From: Microbispora amethystogenes
Lineage (GTDB): Bacteria; Actinomycetota; Actinomycetes; Streptosporangiales; Streptosporangiaceae
Length of the DNA stretch: 63,355 nt
Assembly (NCBI RefSeq): GCF_016863015.1
Contig: NZ_BOOB01000055.1
Span: forward strand, 1-63,355
Direction of reading: 5' to 3'
Part shown: one piece after another, positions 38,649-47,231 of the stretch
Position numbering within the stretch: the stretch's first letter is position 1
How the letters are laid out: every line of letters begins with the position of its first letter
The notes under the pieces: generated by a model
The model's input: only the letters and a program-made list of their open reading frames with translations
Told to the model about the DNA's origin: nothing
Database searches by the model: none
Position numbers and translations under genes: made by a program

Positions 38649-39797
38649 GTGGCAGGTCCGTTCGACGCGCCGCCGCAGCCCGACGGGCTCACCACGACCG
38701 CCGAGTTCGTCGCCGCCCTGGGCAGTCTGCGCCAGTGGTCCGGCCGGACCTTCCGGCAGCTCACGGCCGCCGCGAAGGCGAACGGCGACGCGCTGCCCGC
38801 CAGCACCATCGCCGGCGCCCTGGGGCGGGCGACCCTCCCGCGAGAGGAGTTCGTGGCCGCGTTCGTACGGGCGTGCGGGCTCGGCGAGGCGGAGTCGGTT
38901 CGATGGGTGGCGGCGAGGAAGCGCCTGGCCGCCGAGATGCCGCCGCTCCCGTCCGTCGCGCCCGGCGACCCCGCCGACCGGGTTCGTCCGCCAGAGGGCC
39001 CGGCACGGCCGGAATCCCGCGCTCGGGCCGGACCCGGGGACCGGGAGGCGCCAGACCGCGACGGCCCGGACCAAGACACACCGGACCGCGACGCTCTGGC
39101 CCGAAGCGCACCGGACCAAAGCGCTCCGGACAGCCCACCCCTGCGCGCGGCGCGACGAGGGCCGCAGTGGCCGGCCCTGGTGGGAGTGGGAGCGGGCGTC
39201 CTCCTGGTGCTCTTCGCGGTGGTCTCGGTCCTGCCGTCGCTCTACGGCCCCCAGCCCGGTGGCGGGACCCCGGGGCCCTCACCGTTCCGCGCCGCCGCGA
39301 CCTCCCTCAACGACCGCGTGCCGTCCGACGGGTGGTATCACATGGTTCCCGCGCACGTCGCGGAGGGCGGCCTGTGCATCGGGGAGGGACGCGAGCGCAG
39401 CGGAAAGACGGATCGCCCACTGGCCGTGCAGCGTCCCTGCGCGGGCCTTGTTCCGGACACCTACCTGCATGCGGTCGGTGACGGCGCACGGCAGATCGAG
39501 TGGCATCATCCCGTGGAGGGCGTCGGATGCCTGACCGTGGACGAGGCGCTGAAGACCCCCGGCGCGCTGATCGCGCCCGCGGAGTGCACGGGAGCGCCGC
39601 ATCAGCAGTTCCTGCTGAAGCCCGCCGGATCGGGATTCGTCGTCCACCCCGTGCACAGCGGCCTGTGCGTCGGCGCGCTGTACGGCGAGCCCGACATGCG
39701 GGCGGGGGCGGAGATCGCCCAGAAGGCCTGCACGGGACGGCACGACCAGCTTTTCCTCTTCCGCCCGGCGCCCGCGCCGACCTGGACGCCACGCTGA
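38649..39797 (+). CDS. HTH-transmembrane-ricin-like protein
   Basis: A 382-residue protein from GTG 38649. Residues about 8-85 resemble the XRE-like helix-turn-helix region of actinobacterial proteins (FVAALGSLRQWSGRTFRQLTAAAKANG...STIAGALGRATLPREEFVAAFVRACG). A Pro/Asp/Arg low-complexity stretch (PDRDGPDQDTPDRDALARSAPDQ) leads to one membrane helix (WPALVGVGAGVLLVLFAVVSVLPSLYG, about 178-204). The outer C-terminal 170 residues look like a ricin-type trefoil (GLCIGEG, PCAGL, GCLTVDEA, HQQFLL, GLCVGALYG, HDQLFLF). The layout joins a cytosolic DNA-binding-like part to an outside sugar-binding-like part. Direct membrane-bound regulation is possible but unproven. Confidence 0.75.
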   Translation: MAGPFDAPPQPDGLTTTAEFVAALGSLRQWSGRTFRQLTAAAKANGDALPASTIAGALGRATLPREEFVAAFVRACGLGEAESVRWVAARKRLAAEMPPLPSVAPGDPADRVRPPEGPARPESRARAGPGDREAPDRDGPDQDTPDRDALARSAPDQSAPDSPPLRAARRGPQWPALVGVGAGVLLVLFAVVSVLPSLYGPQPGGGTPGPSPFRAAATSLNDRVPSDGWYHMVPAHVAEGGLCIGEGRERSGKTDRPLAVQRPCAGLVPDTYLHAVGDGARQIEWHHPVEGVGCLTVDEALKTPGALIAPAECTGAPHQQFLLKPAGSGFVVHPVHSGLCVGALYGEPDMRAGAEIAQKACTGRHDQLFLFRPAPAPTWTPR

Positions 39798-39820
39798 CCC
39801 GGCGGCAGGCGGCAGGTGCC

Positions 39821-40762
39821 TCATGCTCCGAGGAAGACCTCGTCGAGATGCCATTCCAAAGCCTCCCGATCCGGCCGGTCCCGCGGCCGGTCCGGGACGT
39901 TGATCTCCAGTCCGGCCCGGCGGTAGAACTCCTCGCCGTTGCCGAACTCCTCGCGCAGCCGAGGGCTGACCAGCAGTCTGTGCCTGGGATCGACCGCCAG
40001 ATAGCCGCGGTCGAACAACGTGTGGACGTCCGACCGGAGCAGGAGCCCGTTGTCCAGCCGATGCTCGCCGCCGACGGTGACGGGACGGATGTGCGCCGCC
40101 TGCAGGACCGGCCTGATCCGGTCGCCGGTGATCGCGCAGCGTCGTTCGTACGCGTGCAGGACCACCGCTTGGAACGCCCGCTGGCCGAGCCTGCGCGGAG
40201 CGAGCCGCGGGTCGCCGAATACGGGCCCGTCACGGTGCCACGGCTCGGACAGGTCCGCGTCTCCGCGGATACCGGCGCGGTGCAGCAGGTCGTGGAAATA
40301 GCCGGCGGCCGGATGGGTGGCGAGGTCGTAGCTCTTGCCCTGCACGATGTTGGATGCGAAGTCCGGCGGCGGGCCTGCGACACGCTCATCGGGATAGAAG
40401 AAGACGTCGCGGATGATGACGCAGCCGATGACCGGGTCCTCGCCGGGTGCCATCCCCCGGCTGCGGTAGCCGCCCACCTGCCGGCGTAGTTCCGTCAGGC
40501 TCGGCGCGCCGTTGCCCTCGCCGAAGAACTCCCATGCCTCTGAGACGCGCAGAGGAGCGAAACCGCTGAAGAAGCCGCCGCCGACCACACGGTTGTGCGG
40601 GTGATGGGTCTTGAAGAAGAACGGTTCGCCATGGTCGATCGCCCGGAACTCCCGGCCGCCGGAAGGCCGCCAGAAGTTGACCTCACCAAGGTCCGGACGT
40701 CCGGCCAGGAAGCGGTACCAGCCCGCGTCGGTCACCCCGACGTACGCCTTCACGAAGGTCAT
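39821..40762 (-). CDS. HNH endonuclease with N-terminal PUA/EVE-like region
   Basis: A 313-residue protein. The C-terminal third carries an HNH nuclease: YERRCAITGDRIRPVLQAAHIRPVTVGGEHRLDNGLLLRSDVHTLFDRGYLAVDP, with the paired His of AAHI and the metal-side HTLFD. The N-terminal 170 residues (FRAIDHGEPFFFKTHHPHNRVVGGGFFSGF) look like a small beta-rich reader of the PUA/EVE kind seen in modification-dependent nucleases. The next gene upstream on the same strand, 45 bp away, encodes another EVE-like protein. Together they may form a small restriction-type pair; that is inference from domains and spacing. Confidence 0.82.
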   Translation of the reverse strand: MTFVKAYVGVTDAGWYRFLAGRPDLGEVNFWRPSGGREFRAIDHGEPFFFKTHHPHNRVVGGGFFSGFAPLRVSEAWEFFGEGNGAPSLTELRRQVGGYRSRGMAPGEDPVIGCVIIRDVFFYPDERVAGPPPDFASNIVQGKSYDLATHPAAGYFHDLLHRAGIRGDADLSEPWHRDGPVFGDPRLAPRRLGQRAFQAVVLHAYERRCAITGDRIRPVLQAAHIRPVTVGGEHRLDNGLLLRSDVHTLFDRGYLAVDPRHRLLVSPRLREEFGNGEEFYRRAGLEINVPDRPRDRPDREALEWHLDEVFLGA

Positions 40763-40807
40763 TGTGCACGTACGTGATCAATCCTGCCAGGGCGCGCGGG
40801 CGTGCTC

Positions 40808-41326
40808 TCAGTCGAGGACGGGCGCCTGGCGTACGGGCCGGATCAAGGAGAGGTAATCGGGGATGACCGAGGCGGGTTCGCGGGTGACGCCGTCGAGCGC
40901 GTGTGCGAGCAGCGCGGCGTCCGGCGCGCCGAGCTCAAGCAGGGGCCTGCGGAGGCGGATGGACCAGGACCTGGCGTCGGGGAAGGCCTCCAGCCGCGGG
41001 ACGAGGGGCGCCAGTTCCACGCCCGTGAGGTACGGCGCGAGCGACCGGAGGGCGATCCCGCACCCCCGGGTGAACTCCCGGCCCGCGATCGTGACCGGCT
41101 CCTCATAAGCGGTCACCTCGGAGGTGACCCTGGCCGTGTCGATGATCCTCGTCCGGTCGCGGGCCGGGTTGTGCCAGCAGCCACGGGTGGTCAGGACGAA
41201 GAGGTCGTCTCCTGCGGTGAGGCGGTTCACCTCACTGCGCCTGGTCGGCGGGAAGGCCATCCGCGACTCACGCAGCACCCACGCGACGGCCTCCCGCTCC
41301 CCGAGAATCAACAGGTACGCGGTCAC
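40808..41326 (-). CDS. EVE/PUA-like small protein
   Basis: From GTG 41326 the protein has 172 residues (VTAYLLILGEREAVAWVLRESRMAF). The opening strand, SEVNRLTAGDDLFVLTTRGCWHNPARDRTRIIDTARVTSEVTAYEEPVTIAGREF and the following hydrophobic strands suggest an EVE- or PUA-like fold, which binds modified bases in DNA or RNA. No catalytic motif is visible. It lies 45 bp upstream of the HNH nuclease gene on the same strand, probably in one operon. GTG 41335 is an alternative start. The fold assignment is tentative. Confidence 0.6.
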   Translation of the reverse strand: MTAYLLILGEREAVAWVLRESRMAFPPTRRSEVNRLTAGDDLFVLTTRGCWHNPARDRTRIIDTARVTSEVTAYEEPVTIAGREFTRGCGIALRSLAPYLTGVELAPLVPRLEAFPDARSWSIRLRRPLLELGAPDAALLAHALDGVTREPASVIPDYLSLIRPVRQAPVLD

Positions 41327-41444
41327 GCTCGGCACCGTATCGAATCGACGCGCGTCAGGCCGTCTCGCGGGGGCGCCGGACCTCCTCGCCGGCGGACGGA
41401 AAACGGCCGGCACCGTCGACGCAAGGTGGAATTCGAGTGGCGAT

Positions 41445-43571
41445 ATGCCTGTAGTGGCCATATATCGTGCCTGCGTGGAAGATCTCGTCATTACCCGGCG
41501 CCTGCGTGTTCCCGTCGACGTGGAGGGGGACGGCACGCCCGGTTGGGGTGAGGTGGCCGCCCGGCAGCTCGACGCGGCACTGCTCAGCGTCGGTTTCACG
41601 TGCTCGGCGGCGCTGCTCGACCGCCTGGCCCGGCTGCCCGGGGAACAGGTGATCGACCTCGGGCTGCGGGTCCTGGCCGCCGTCCGCCGTCTCGTCGGTG
41701 ACCACGTCGAGCACAACGCCTACTTCGTCGACTTCCCGAGGAACGTCCCGGACACGCTGGACTTCTGGGCGGGGCTGCTGCGCGAGGCCATGCTCGACCC
41801 GGTCGCCGCCGCCCGGCTCCAGCCGGGCACCCTCAACCTGCTCGATCTGCCGCGGTACGGCCGCTACCAGCACACCTACGCCGACCTGCTGGCCGCGCAC
41901 GACGAGCTGATCCCCCTGGCCAAGGACCGGGTGACCGTGCTGGAGCTGGGCGGGAGCCTCCGGGACGAAGCGCGTAAGCTTTACTTCTCGCTCGCCGGCT
42001 CCGAGGTCCCGCTCGCCGCCGAGGACCTCACGGCTCTGCGCGCGCTCGCCGCCTTCTGCGCCGGCGACCGGCCCGAGCGCGTACCCGTACGCGAGAACCG
42101 GGCCGTCCTCAACGAGGTGCGGCTGGCCGCCGGGCAGCCGCTGCTCGTCGACACCGTGACGGACGTGCTCAGGGTGGCCGCGCTCTGCTCCGGCGGCGAC
42201 GTCACCCTGTCCACCCCTGCCCGCCTGCGCTCCTTCCGCCGCGCCGAACGCCGGATCCTGCTGGCCGCCCTCGATGCCGTCCCGGCCGCCAAGCACGGCG
42301 ACGTGCTCCGCCACCGGGAGCAGTGGAAGCGGCTCGGCGAGCGGCTGCACCCCCACGAGTACCCGCAGTTCTCCAGCGCGGCCCAGGTCTTCGAGGTGGC
42401 CAGGGGTGCGCGCAAGGCGGCGAGCTTCGGCGGCCGGGTCGAGGCCGCGCTGGCCGAGGGCCGCACCGGCGACGCCGTCGCCCTGCTGGAGCACACGCCG
42501 GGCGCGTTGCTGCGCCGCCTCGACCACCTGCTGCGTACGGGTGGCGGCCCGGCCGTGCTGGAGGCGGCGGAGCGGGCCGCCGCGCACGCCTCCGGCCGCG
42601 TGCTGCTCTCCCTGCGCGAGCACCTGCAGAACCGGCTCGCCCCCGTGGACCGGATCTTCACCAACCGGCACGGCAGAGCGTGGGCGGCCGCCGACACCCG
42701 CTCACCGCTCGACGAGGACGCGCTTCACCGGACCCTGGCTCTGCTCGACGAGGAAATCACTCGCCGTCTCCCCGACCCGGGCGAACTGATCGTCGATCCC
42801 GCCGTGCTCGACGTGGCGCTGCCCCTGTCGGGCAAGAGCGCCGCGCCCGGGCTCGGGGTGCTGCCCCGCGGCTCGCTGTCGTTCGTGGACGGTGAGCTGC
42901 TCCGCTTCTTCGTGTACTGGCGCCAGGCGGGGCGGAGCACCGACTACGACCTGTCCGCGCTCATGCTCGACGCCACCTATGACAACCCGACGCACATCTC
43001 GTGGACGTCCTACGGCAACGACTTCGCGACCTACTCGGGCGACCTCACCGAGGCCCCCGAGGGCGCGTCGGAGTTCATCGACATACGACTTCCGCACGCG
43101 ACCCAGCCGATCGTCATCCCCCAGGTTCACATCTACGCGGGGGAGCGGTTCGACGAGGCCGCCGAGGCGTTCTTCGGCTTCATGACCAGGGACGCCGCGC
43201 AGGAGGGCAGGCCGTTCGAGCCGCGCACCGTACGGATGAAGTCCGACCTGCGCGGGTCCGGCCGCGTCGCGCTCCCACTGGTGTTCCTGCGCGGGGACGA
43301 CGGCGCCTGGCGGGTGAAGTGGCTGCATCTCCACCTGTCCGGCCATCCGGCGTTCAACCAGGTGGAGGGCAACCGGGTCACCACGTCGCGACTCGTACGC
43401 TCGATCGTGGAGCGGGACTACCTGCGGGTCGGCTATCTGGTCGGCTTGCTACGGGCCAAGCCGTCCGAGGGCGGGCACGTCACGTACATCGGGCTCGATG
43501 CACCCGCCGACCTGCCGGAGGGGGCGCGCGTCCACACGCCCGCGACCCTGCACGAACTGATCCCCGCCTGA
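41445..43571 (+). CDS. Large TerD-related protein (MXAN_6230/SCO0854-like)
   Basis: A 708-residue protein. ATG 41445 has a weak site; GTG 41475 is an alternative that could be leaderless. Residues about 60-130 (VIDLGLRVLAAVRRLVGDHVEHNAYFVDFPRNVPDTLDFW) and the long helical middle resemble large actinobacterial proteins associated with tellurium-resistance families. The last 180 residues match a TerD-type beta-sandwich: RSTDYDLSALMLDATYDNPTHISW, EFIDIRLPHATQPIVIPQVHIYAGERF, then GDDGAWRVKWLHLHLSG. I do not see the Cys/His pattern of a RING finger that relatives can carry. Ter-family proteins are linked to phage and chemical stress. It has no other ter genes next to it. Confidence 0.7.
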   Translation: MPVVAIYRACVEDLVITRRLRVPVDVEGDGTPGWGEVAARQLDAALLSVGFTCSAALLDRLARLPGEQVIDLGLRVLAAVRRLVGDHVEHNAYFVDFPRNVPDTLDFWAGLLREAMLDPVAAARLQPGTLNLLDLPRYGRYQHTYADLLAAHDELIPLAKDRVTVLELGGSLRDEARKLYFSLAGSEVPLAAEDLTALRALAAFCAGDRPERVPVRENRAVLNEVRLAAGQPLLVDTVTDVLRVAALCSGGDVTLSTPARLRSFRRAERRILLAALDAVPAAKHGDVLRHREQWKRLGERLHPHEYPQFSSAAQVFEVARGARKAASFGGRVEAALAEGRTGDAVALLEHTPGALLRRLDHLLRTGGGPAVLEAAERAAAHASGRVLLSLREHLQNRLAPVDRIFTNRHGRAWAAADTRSPLDEDALHRTLALLDEEITRRLPDPGELIVDPAVLDVALPLSGKSAAPGLGVLPRGSLSFVDGELLRFFVYWRQAGRSTDYDLSALMLDATYDNPTHISWTSYGNDFATYSGDLTEAPEGASEFIDIRLPHATQPIVIPQVHIYAGERFDEAAEAFFGFMTRDAAQEGRPFEPRTVRMKSDLRGSGRVALPLVFLRGDDGAWRVKWLHLHLSGHPAFNQVEGNRVTTSRLVRSIVERDYLRVGYLVGLLRAKPSEGGHVTYIGLDAPADLPEGARVHTPATLHELIPA

Positions 43572-43585
43572 TATCGTGAAGATCG

Positions 43586-43838
43586 CGAGGCCATGGGAGG
43601 GCTTCCTTCTACCTCTTTGGGAACCGGTTTGCCCGCAAGGGCGCCTGTCTAGTCCTCCCGCTTTCCTCGCGCTCCGGCCCGGTGAGGCCATTCGGGGGCT
43701 TCCTTCTCCTCCTGGTTCGATTCCAGGTGGGCCCCTAAGGGCCTGCTGGCACATCCAGCCTCCGAGCCCTCCTCACCGGACCGTCCGGCCGGTCCCCGCG
43801 GCGTTCGGCGGGCTCATCGAGAACACCGGGAGACGCTG
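43586..43838 (+). repeat. Structured intergenic region with a diverged direct repeat ahead of kptA
   Basis: Two copies of about 60 bp begin GAGGCCAT at 43586 and 43684 and share GGGCTTCCTTCT. Several hairpins are visible: GGGAGGG/TCCTCCC (43595-43601 with 43653-43659), GCCC-GCAA-GGGC (43631-43642), CCTGG-TTCGATT-CCAGG (43711-43727, shaped like a tRNA T-arm), GGCCC/GGGCC (43730-43743) and GCTGG/CCAGC (43745-43759). No full cloverleaf forms. It may be a 5' leader or small RNA linked to kptA. Confidence 0.5.
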
Positions 43839-44372
43839 ATGGACGAACGCAGGCTGGTGCGGGTCTCGAAGTACCTGGCCAAGCATCTGCGCCACGAACC
43901 CGAGCGCATCGGCATCGAACTGGACGCGCACGGCTGGGTCGCCGTCGACACGCTGCTGACGGCGGCGGCCGCGCACGGGTTCCCGATCTCGCGTGCCGAA
44001 CTGGAGCAGGTGGTCGCCGACAACGACAAGCGGCGGTACGTGATCGACGGCGAGCGCATCCGCGCCAGTCAGGGCCACTCGGTGGCCGTCGACCTCGACC
44101 TCCCGGTGGCCGAGCCGCCCTCGATCCTCTATCACGGCACGGTCGCCCGGAACGTGGAGGCGATCCGCGAGGAGGGCCTGCGCCCGATGGATCGTCACCA
44201 CGTCCACCTGTCGCCGGACCGGGAGACCGCCACCCGCGTCGGCGCGCGCAGGGGCAGGCCGGTCGTCCTCGTCGTGGACGCGGCGGCGATGCACGCGGCC
44301 GGGCATCAGTTCCGGCTGAGCGCCAACGGCGTCTGGCTTGTCGACCACGTCCCCCCGGCCTACCTCCGATAG
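43839..44372 (+). CDS. kptA: RNA 2'-phosphotransferase, Tpt1/KptA family
   Basis: A 177-residue NAD-dependent enzyme family member that removes an internal RNA 2'-phosphate, giving ADP-ribose 1'',2''-cyclic phosphate. The N-terminal winged-helix lobe has RVSKYLAKHLRHEPERIGIELDAHGWVAVDTLL, with the conserved Arg-His pair, and DNDKRRYVIDGERIRASQGHS. The C-terminal ADP-ribosyl-transferase-like lobe has LYHGT, IREEGLRPMDRHHVHLS and the final GVWLVDHVPPAYL. The length is typical. Bacteria rarely have introns that would make its substrate, so its job here is unclear; RNA repair or reversal of RNA damage is possible. A structured repeat lies immediately upstream. ATG 43839 is close behind GGGAGA. 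Confidence 0.93.
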   Translation: MDERRLVRVSKYLAKHLRHEPERIGIELDAHGWVAVDTLLTAAAAHGFPISRAELEQVVADNDKRRYVIDGERIRASQGHSVAVDLDLPVAEPPSILYHGTVARNVEAIREEGLRPMDRHHVHLSPDRETATRVGARRGRPVVLVVDAAAMHAAGHQFRLSANGVWLVDHVPPAYLR

Positions 44373-44409
44373 GCGACCGCGCGGTCGGCATTCATCTATG
44401 GTAACTGTT

Positions 44410-44421
44410 TGATAACTATCA
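44410..44421. promoter_or_regulatory. A/T-rich promoter patch with TGATA-AC-TATCA palindrome
   Basis: A short A/T-rich patch (about 44390-44450) ahead of the Rpn-like gene contains the palindrome TGATAACTATCA and several TAAT stretches. It is the likely promoter region and a possible operator; no exact -10/-35 is claimed. Confidence 0.4.
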
Positions 44422-44468
44422 GTAATAATGATCAATGTCCGCCTTCGGCACGCTCCTATTGTCACTCC

Positions 44469-45374
44469 ATGCTTACGATTGAACACGAAGCGGTGATACG
44501 GCTGTTCCAGGAACGGCCCGATCTGGCCGCCGGACTTCTGGCCCGATCCCTTGACGTACAGCTCCCGGAGTTCGACTACGCGGCGGTGGAGTCGGCCGAC
44601 CTCACCGAGGTCACGCCCGCCTCTCGTCAGGCCGACTCCGTCATCGTGTTCCGGCGCAAGCGTCCGGGTGCCGACCCCGAGCCGGTCGTCGCCGTGATCG
44701 TGGAGGTGCAGCGAGGCCGCGACCCCGGCAAGCTCTGGTCCTGGCCGATGTACCTCGTCAGCCTGCGCACCCGCCTGGAATGCCCGGTCATGCTCCTGGT
44801 GATCTGCCCGGAGGCGGCCGTCGCCCGGTGGTGCTCCCGGCCGATCGACCTCGGCCACCCCGGGCTGGTGCTGACGCCGCTGGTCGCGGGACCCGACGAA
44901 GTCCCCGTCATCACCGACCCCGGCCAGGCGGCCGACGACATCGAGCTGGCGATGCTGTCGGTGATTCACCACGCCACCACACCGCAGGGCCCCGATATCC
45001 TCAACGCGCTGTTCGCCGCGCTGCACAATCTCGACCGTGACCAGGGGGGTATGTACGCTGACATGGTGCGTGCGGCGCTCCCCCGAGAGATCTGGGATCA
45101 CTTGGAGAGGCACATGAAGACAGAGAGCTACGAATACCTCAGCGACTGGGCCCGCGAGAACATCGCAAAGGGCTTGGCCGAGGGCCAGGCCAAAGGCATC
45201 GCCGAGGGCAAGACCGACGCGATCCTGACCGTGCTGGCCGCCCGCGGCATCGAGGTGCCCGACGAGCTCAACGACAAGATCAGGAAGTGTCGCGACCTCG
45301 ACCGGCTGGACGCGTGGATCCGCGCCGCCGCCACAGTCCAGTCCGCCGACGCACTCCTGAACAACGACCTCTGA
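44469..45374 (+). CDS. Rpn/PD-(D/E)XK-like nuclease-family protein
   Basis: From ATG 44469 the protein has 301 residues. It resembles the actinobacterial branch of Rpn (recombination-promoting nuclease)/transposase-like proteins with a PD-(D/E)XK core: DSVIVFRRKRPGADPEPVVAVIVEVQRGRDPGKLWSWPMYLVSLRTRL contains the acidic D...E-x-Q centre. A C-terminal helical segment (WARENIAKGLAEGQAKGIAEGKTDAILTVLAARGIEV) with a Lys/Glu/Gly pattern is typical of this group. There are no terminal inverted repeats, so it is not part of an insertion sequence that I can see. It lies near kptA on the same strand but with its own promoter patch. Confidence 0.8.
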   Translation: MLTIEHEAVIRLFQERPDLAAGLLARSLDVQLPEFDYAAVESADLTEVTPASRQADSVIVFRRKRPGADPEPVVAVIVEVQRGRDPGKLWSWPMYLVSLRTRLECPVMLLVICPEAAVARWCSRPIDLGHPGLVLTPLVAGPDEVPVITDPGQAADDIELAMLSVIHHATTPQGPDILNALFAALHNLDRDQGGMYADMVRAALPREIWDHLERHMKTESYEYLSDWARENIAKGLAEGQAKGIAEGKTDAILTVLAARGIEVPDELNDKIRKCRDLDRLDAWIRAAATVQSADALLNNDL

Positions 45375-45393
45375 CCCAGACCGTCCACCGAAG

Positions 45394-45429
45394 GCCGAAT
45401 CGCCTATCTGGCAGCGATGGTGATTCGGC
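45394..45429. terminator. Hairpin between convergent Rpn-like and CocE-type genes
   Basis: GCCGAATC (45394-45401) and GATTCGGC (45422-45429) form an 8-bp stem with a 20-base loop between two convergent genes. Confidence 0.5.
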
Positions 45430-45477
45430 GTTCGTGTGCGGCGTCGCACCTCGAAGAGGGCCGGCCCGCAGAGCCGC

Positions 45478-47070
45478 TCAGCGGGGGACGATCGGGAGGG
45501 TGACGTACGAGTCGGGGTGGACCTTCTGGTGCTGGACGACCAGGTCCGCCTCGCCGCTGCCGGGGCGGCCGGTGCCGGGGTTGCGGTCGAAGCGGGGGAA
45601 GTTGGAGCTGGAAATCTCCACCCTGATGCGGTGGCCCGCCTTGAAGACCTGGCTGGTGGCGACCAGATCGATGACGAACGTCCCGGACCGCGCGAGAACG
45701 CGGACGATGCCGTCGATCACGCTCATCGCCCGGCCGTCCGGGTGGACGTCGACGAGCTTGGCCGTCCAGTCGGTGGAGGCGGCCGAGGTCTCCGCGTGCA
45801 GGGTCACTGACACCGGGCCGGTCACCTCGACGTCGGAGGCGAGCACCTCCGTCGAGCAGCAGAGCACGTCCGGCCGCCGTTCCACGTCCCGCTGGTCCTG
45901 GGGGCCGACGTTGGTGGGATCGGCCAGCAGGGTCGGGCCGCCGACGGTCGGGACGGGGTCGCGCGGGTCGAAAACGAAGACGGCCGGCTCCGCCGCCGAG
46001 GGCGGCTCGGGGGAGAGCAGGCCGTCCGCGTGCAGGTAGTAGGGGGTGTCGACGGCGCGCTCCAGCGGCCAGGCCTCCTCGTCCCGCCAGACGTCGTCGC
46101 CCATCACGAAGATCCGCACCGCGGGGCCGTCGTCCTTGCCCGCGAGGAAGGCCATCTGCCGTTCCTCCAGGCCGATCGCCTGCGCCGACGCGGCCGCGCC
46201 GAAGAACAGCCGCCCGGTGCCGGTGGCGCCCGGCGCGAGATGGGACCACGGCCCGATGACCAGCGGACCGCCCAGGCGGCGGTGGTTCTCCAGCGTCCCC
46301 GCGAGGAACAGGTCGAACCAGCCCGCGACGTGCATCACCGGCACCTCGATACGGTCGTGCCGCAGCGTCTCGGCCGGGCCTTCCCAGTACGCGTCGCGCG
46401 TCACGTGCGAGGTCCAGTCGCGCCACCACGGAATGCCCGGGACGTCGCCGACGGGCAGGGCGTGTACGGCGGTCTCCTGGTCGGCCAGGACCCGCAGCAC
46501 CTCGGCGAGGTCCGCGCCGACGTCCTCTCCGGCCTCCGCCGCGTGCAGCAGGCCGAGCATCGCCTGGAACGCCCCCCAGTTCAGGGCCGGCCCCAGCGCG
46601 AAGGCCCCGCCGTGATACTTCAGGCCGTCGTGGAAGTCGTGCGGCGTCATCGCCGCGACCACCGCCTTCAGCCCGGGCGGACGGGTGGCCGCCGCCTGCA
46701 ACGCGCACCCGGCGAGATAGGACATGCCGCTCATCACGACCTCGCCGTTCGACCAGGGCTGTGAGGTGATCCAGGCGATCGTGTCGTGGCCGTCGGCGCC
46801 CTCGTCCAGCCACGGCCGGAACTCGCCGTCGCTGGTGCCGCGCCCCCGGCAGTGCTGCAGCACGACCGCGAACCCGGCCCGCAGGGCCGGCAGCACCGGC
46901 TCCGTACGGAACGAGTCCTCGCCGTACGGCGTGCGCACGAGCAGCGCCGGGAACGGACCGCCGTCCGCCGGGCGGTGGACGGAGCCGCGCAGGACGGTGC
47001 CGTCCCGCATCGGCATGGGGCTGTCGTGCTCGACGACGACCGGCAGCGGGGGGCGGTTGAGCTTCGGCAT
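45478..47070 (-). CDS. CocE/NonD-family alpha/beta hydrolase (X-Pro dipeptidyl-peptidase-like)
   Basis: A 530-residue serine hydrolase. The N-terminal alpha/beta domain has PMRDGTVLRGSVHRPADGG and LLVRTPYGEDS, with the nucleophile in VVMSGMSYLAGCALQ (about residue 115). The late catalytic His is in VIGPWSHLAPG (about 265). The C-terminal jelly-roll typical of X-Pro_dipeptidase_C domains ends the protein (PVSVTLHAETSAASTDWTAKLVDVHPDGRAM... FKAGHRIRVEISSSNFPRFDRNP). There is no signal peptide. Family members hydrolyse acyl amides and esters such as cocaine or beta-lactam side chains; the natural substrate here is unknown. Confidence 0.92.
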   Translation of the reverse strand: MPKLNRPPLPVVVEHDSPMPMRDGTVLRGSVHRPADGGPFPALLVRTPYGEDSFRTEPVLPALRAGFAVVLQHCRGRGTSDGEFRPWLDEGADGHDTIAWITSQPWSNGEVVMSGMSYLAGCALQAAATRPPGLKAVVAAMTPHDFHDGLKYHGGAFALGPALNWGAFQAMLGLLHAAEAGEDVGADLAEVLRVLADQETAVHALPVGDVPGIPWWRDWTSHVTRDAYWEGPAETLRHDRIEVPVMHVAGWFDLFLAGTLENHRRLGGPLVIGPWSHLAPGATGTGRLFFGAAASAQAIGLEERQMAFLAGKDDGPAVRIFVMGDDVWRDEEAWPLERAVDTPYYLHADGLLSPEPPSAAEPAVFVFDPRDPVPTVGGPTLLADPTNVGPQDQRDVERRPDVLCCSTEVLASDVEVTGPVSVTLHAETSAASTDWTAKLVDVHPDGRAMSVIDGIVRVLARSGTFVIDLVATSQVFKAGHRIRVEISSSNFPRFDRNPGTGRPGSGEADLVVQHQKVHPDSYVTLPIVPR

Positions 47071-47231
47071 GCGGAGTCCTCGGGTCAGGGCGTGGTCCGT
47101 CCACCGGACAGTACGCCGAACCGCGGCACGCGCGTGACGGCCGGCACGGCCATACTGGGGCGGCCATACTGGGGCGGTACGGGCGCCTGCCGGGGCGGCC
47201 CGGCGAGGAGCAGGAGAGAGGGACGGGCGCG

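Noticed and set aside
43676..43738. A tRNA gene suggested by CCTGG-TTCGATT-CCAGG
   Set aside because: No matching acceptor, D-arm and anticodon arm can be folded at normal spacing, and there is no CCA-compatible end. Kept only as a structured region.
44469..45374. Insertion sequence suggested by Rpn/transposase-like similarity
   Set aside because: No flanking inverted or target-site repeats were seen, and the protein is of the stand-alone Rpn nuclease type.
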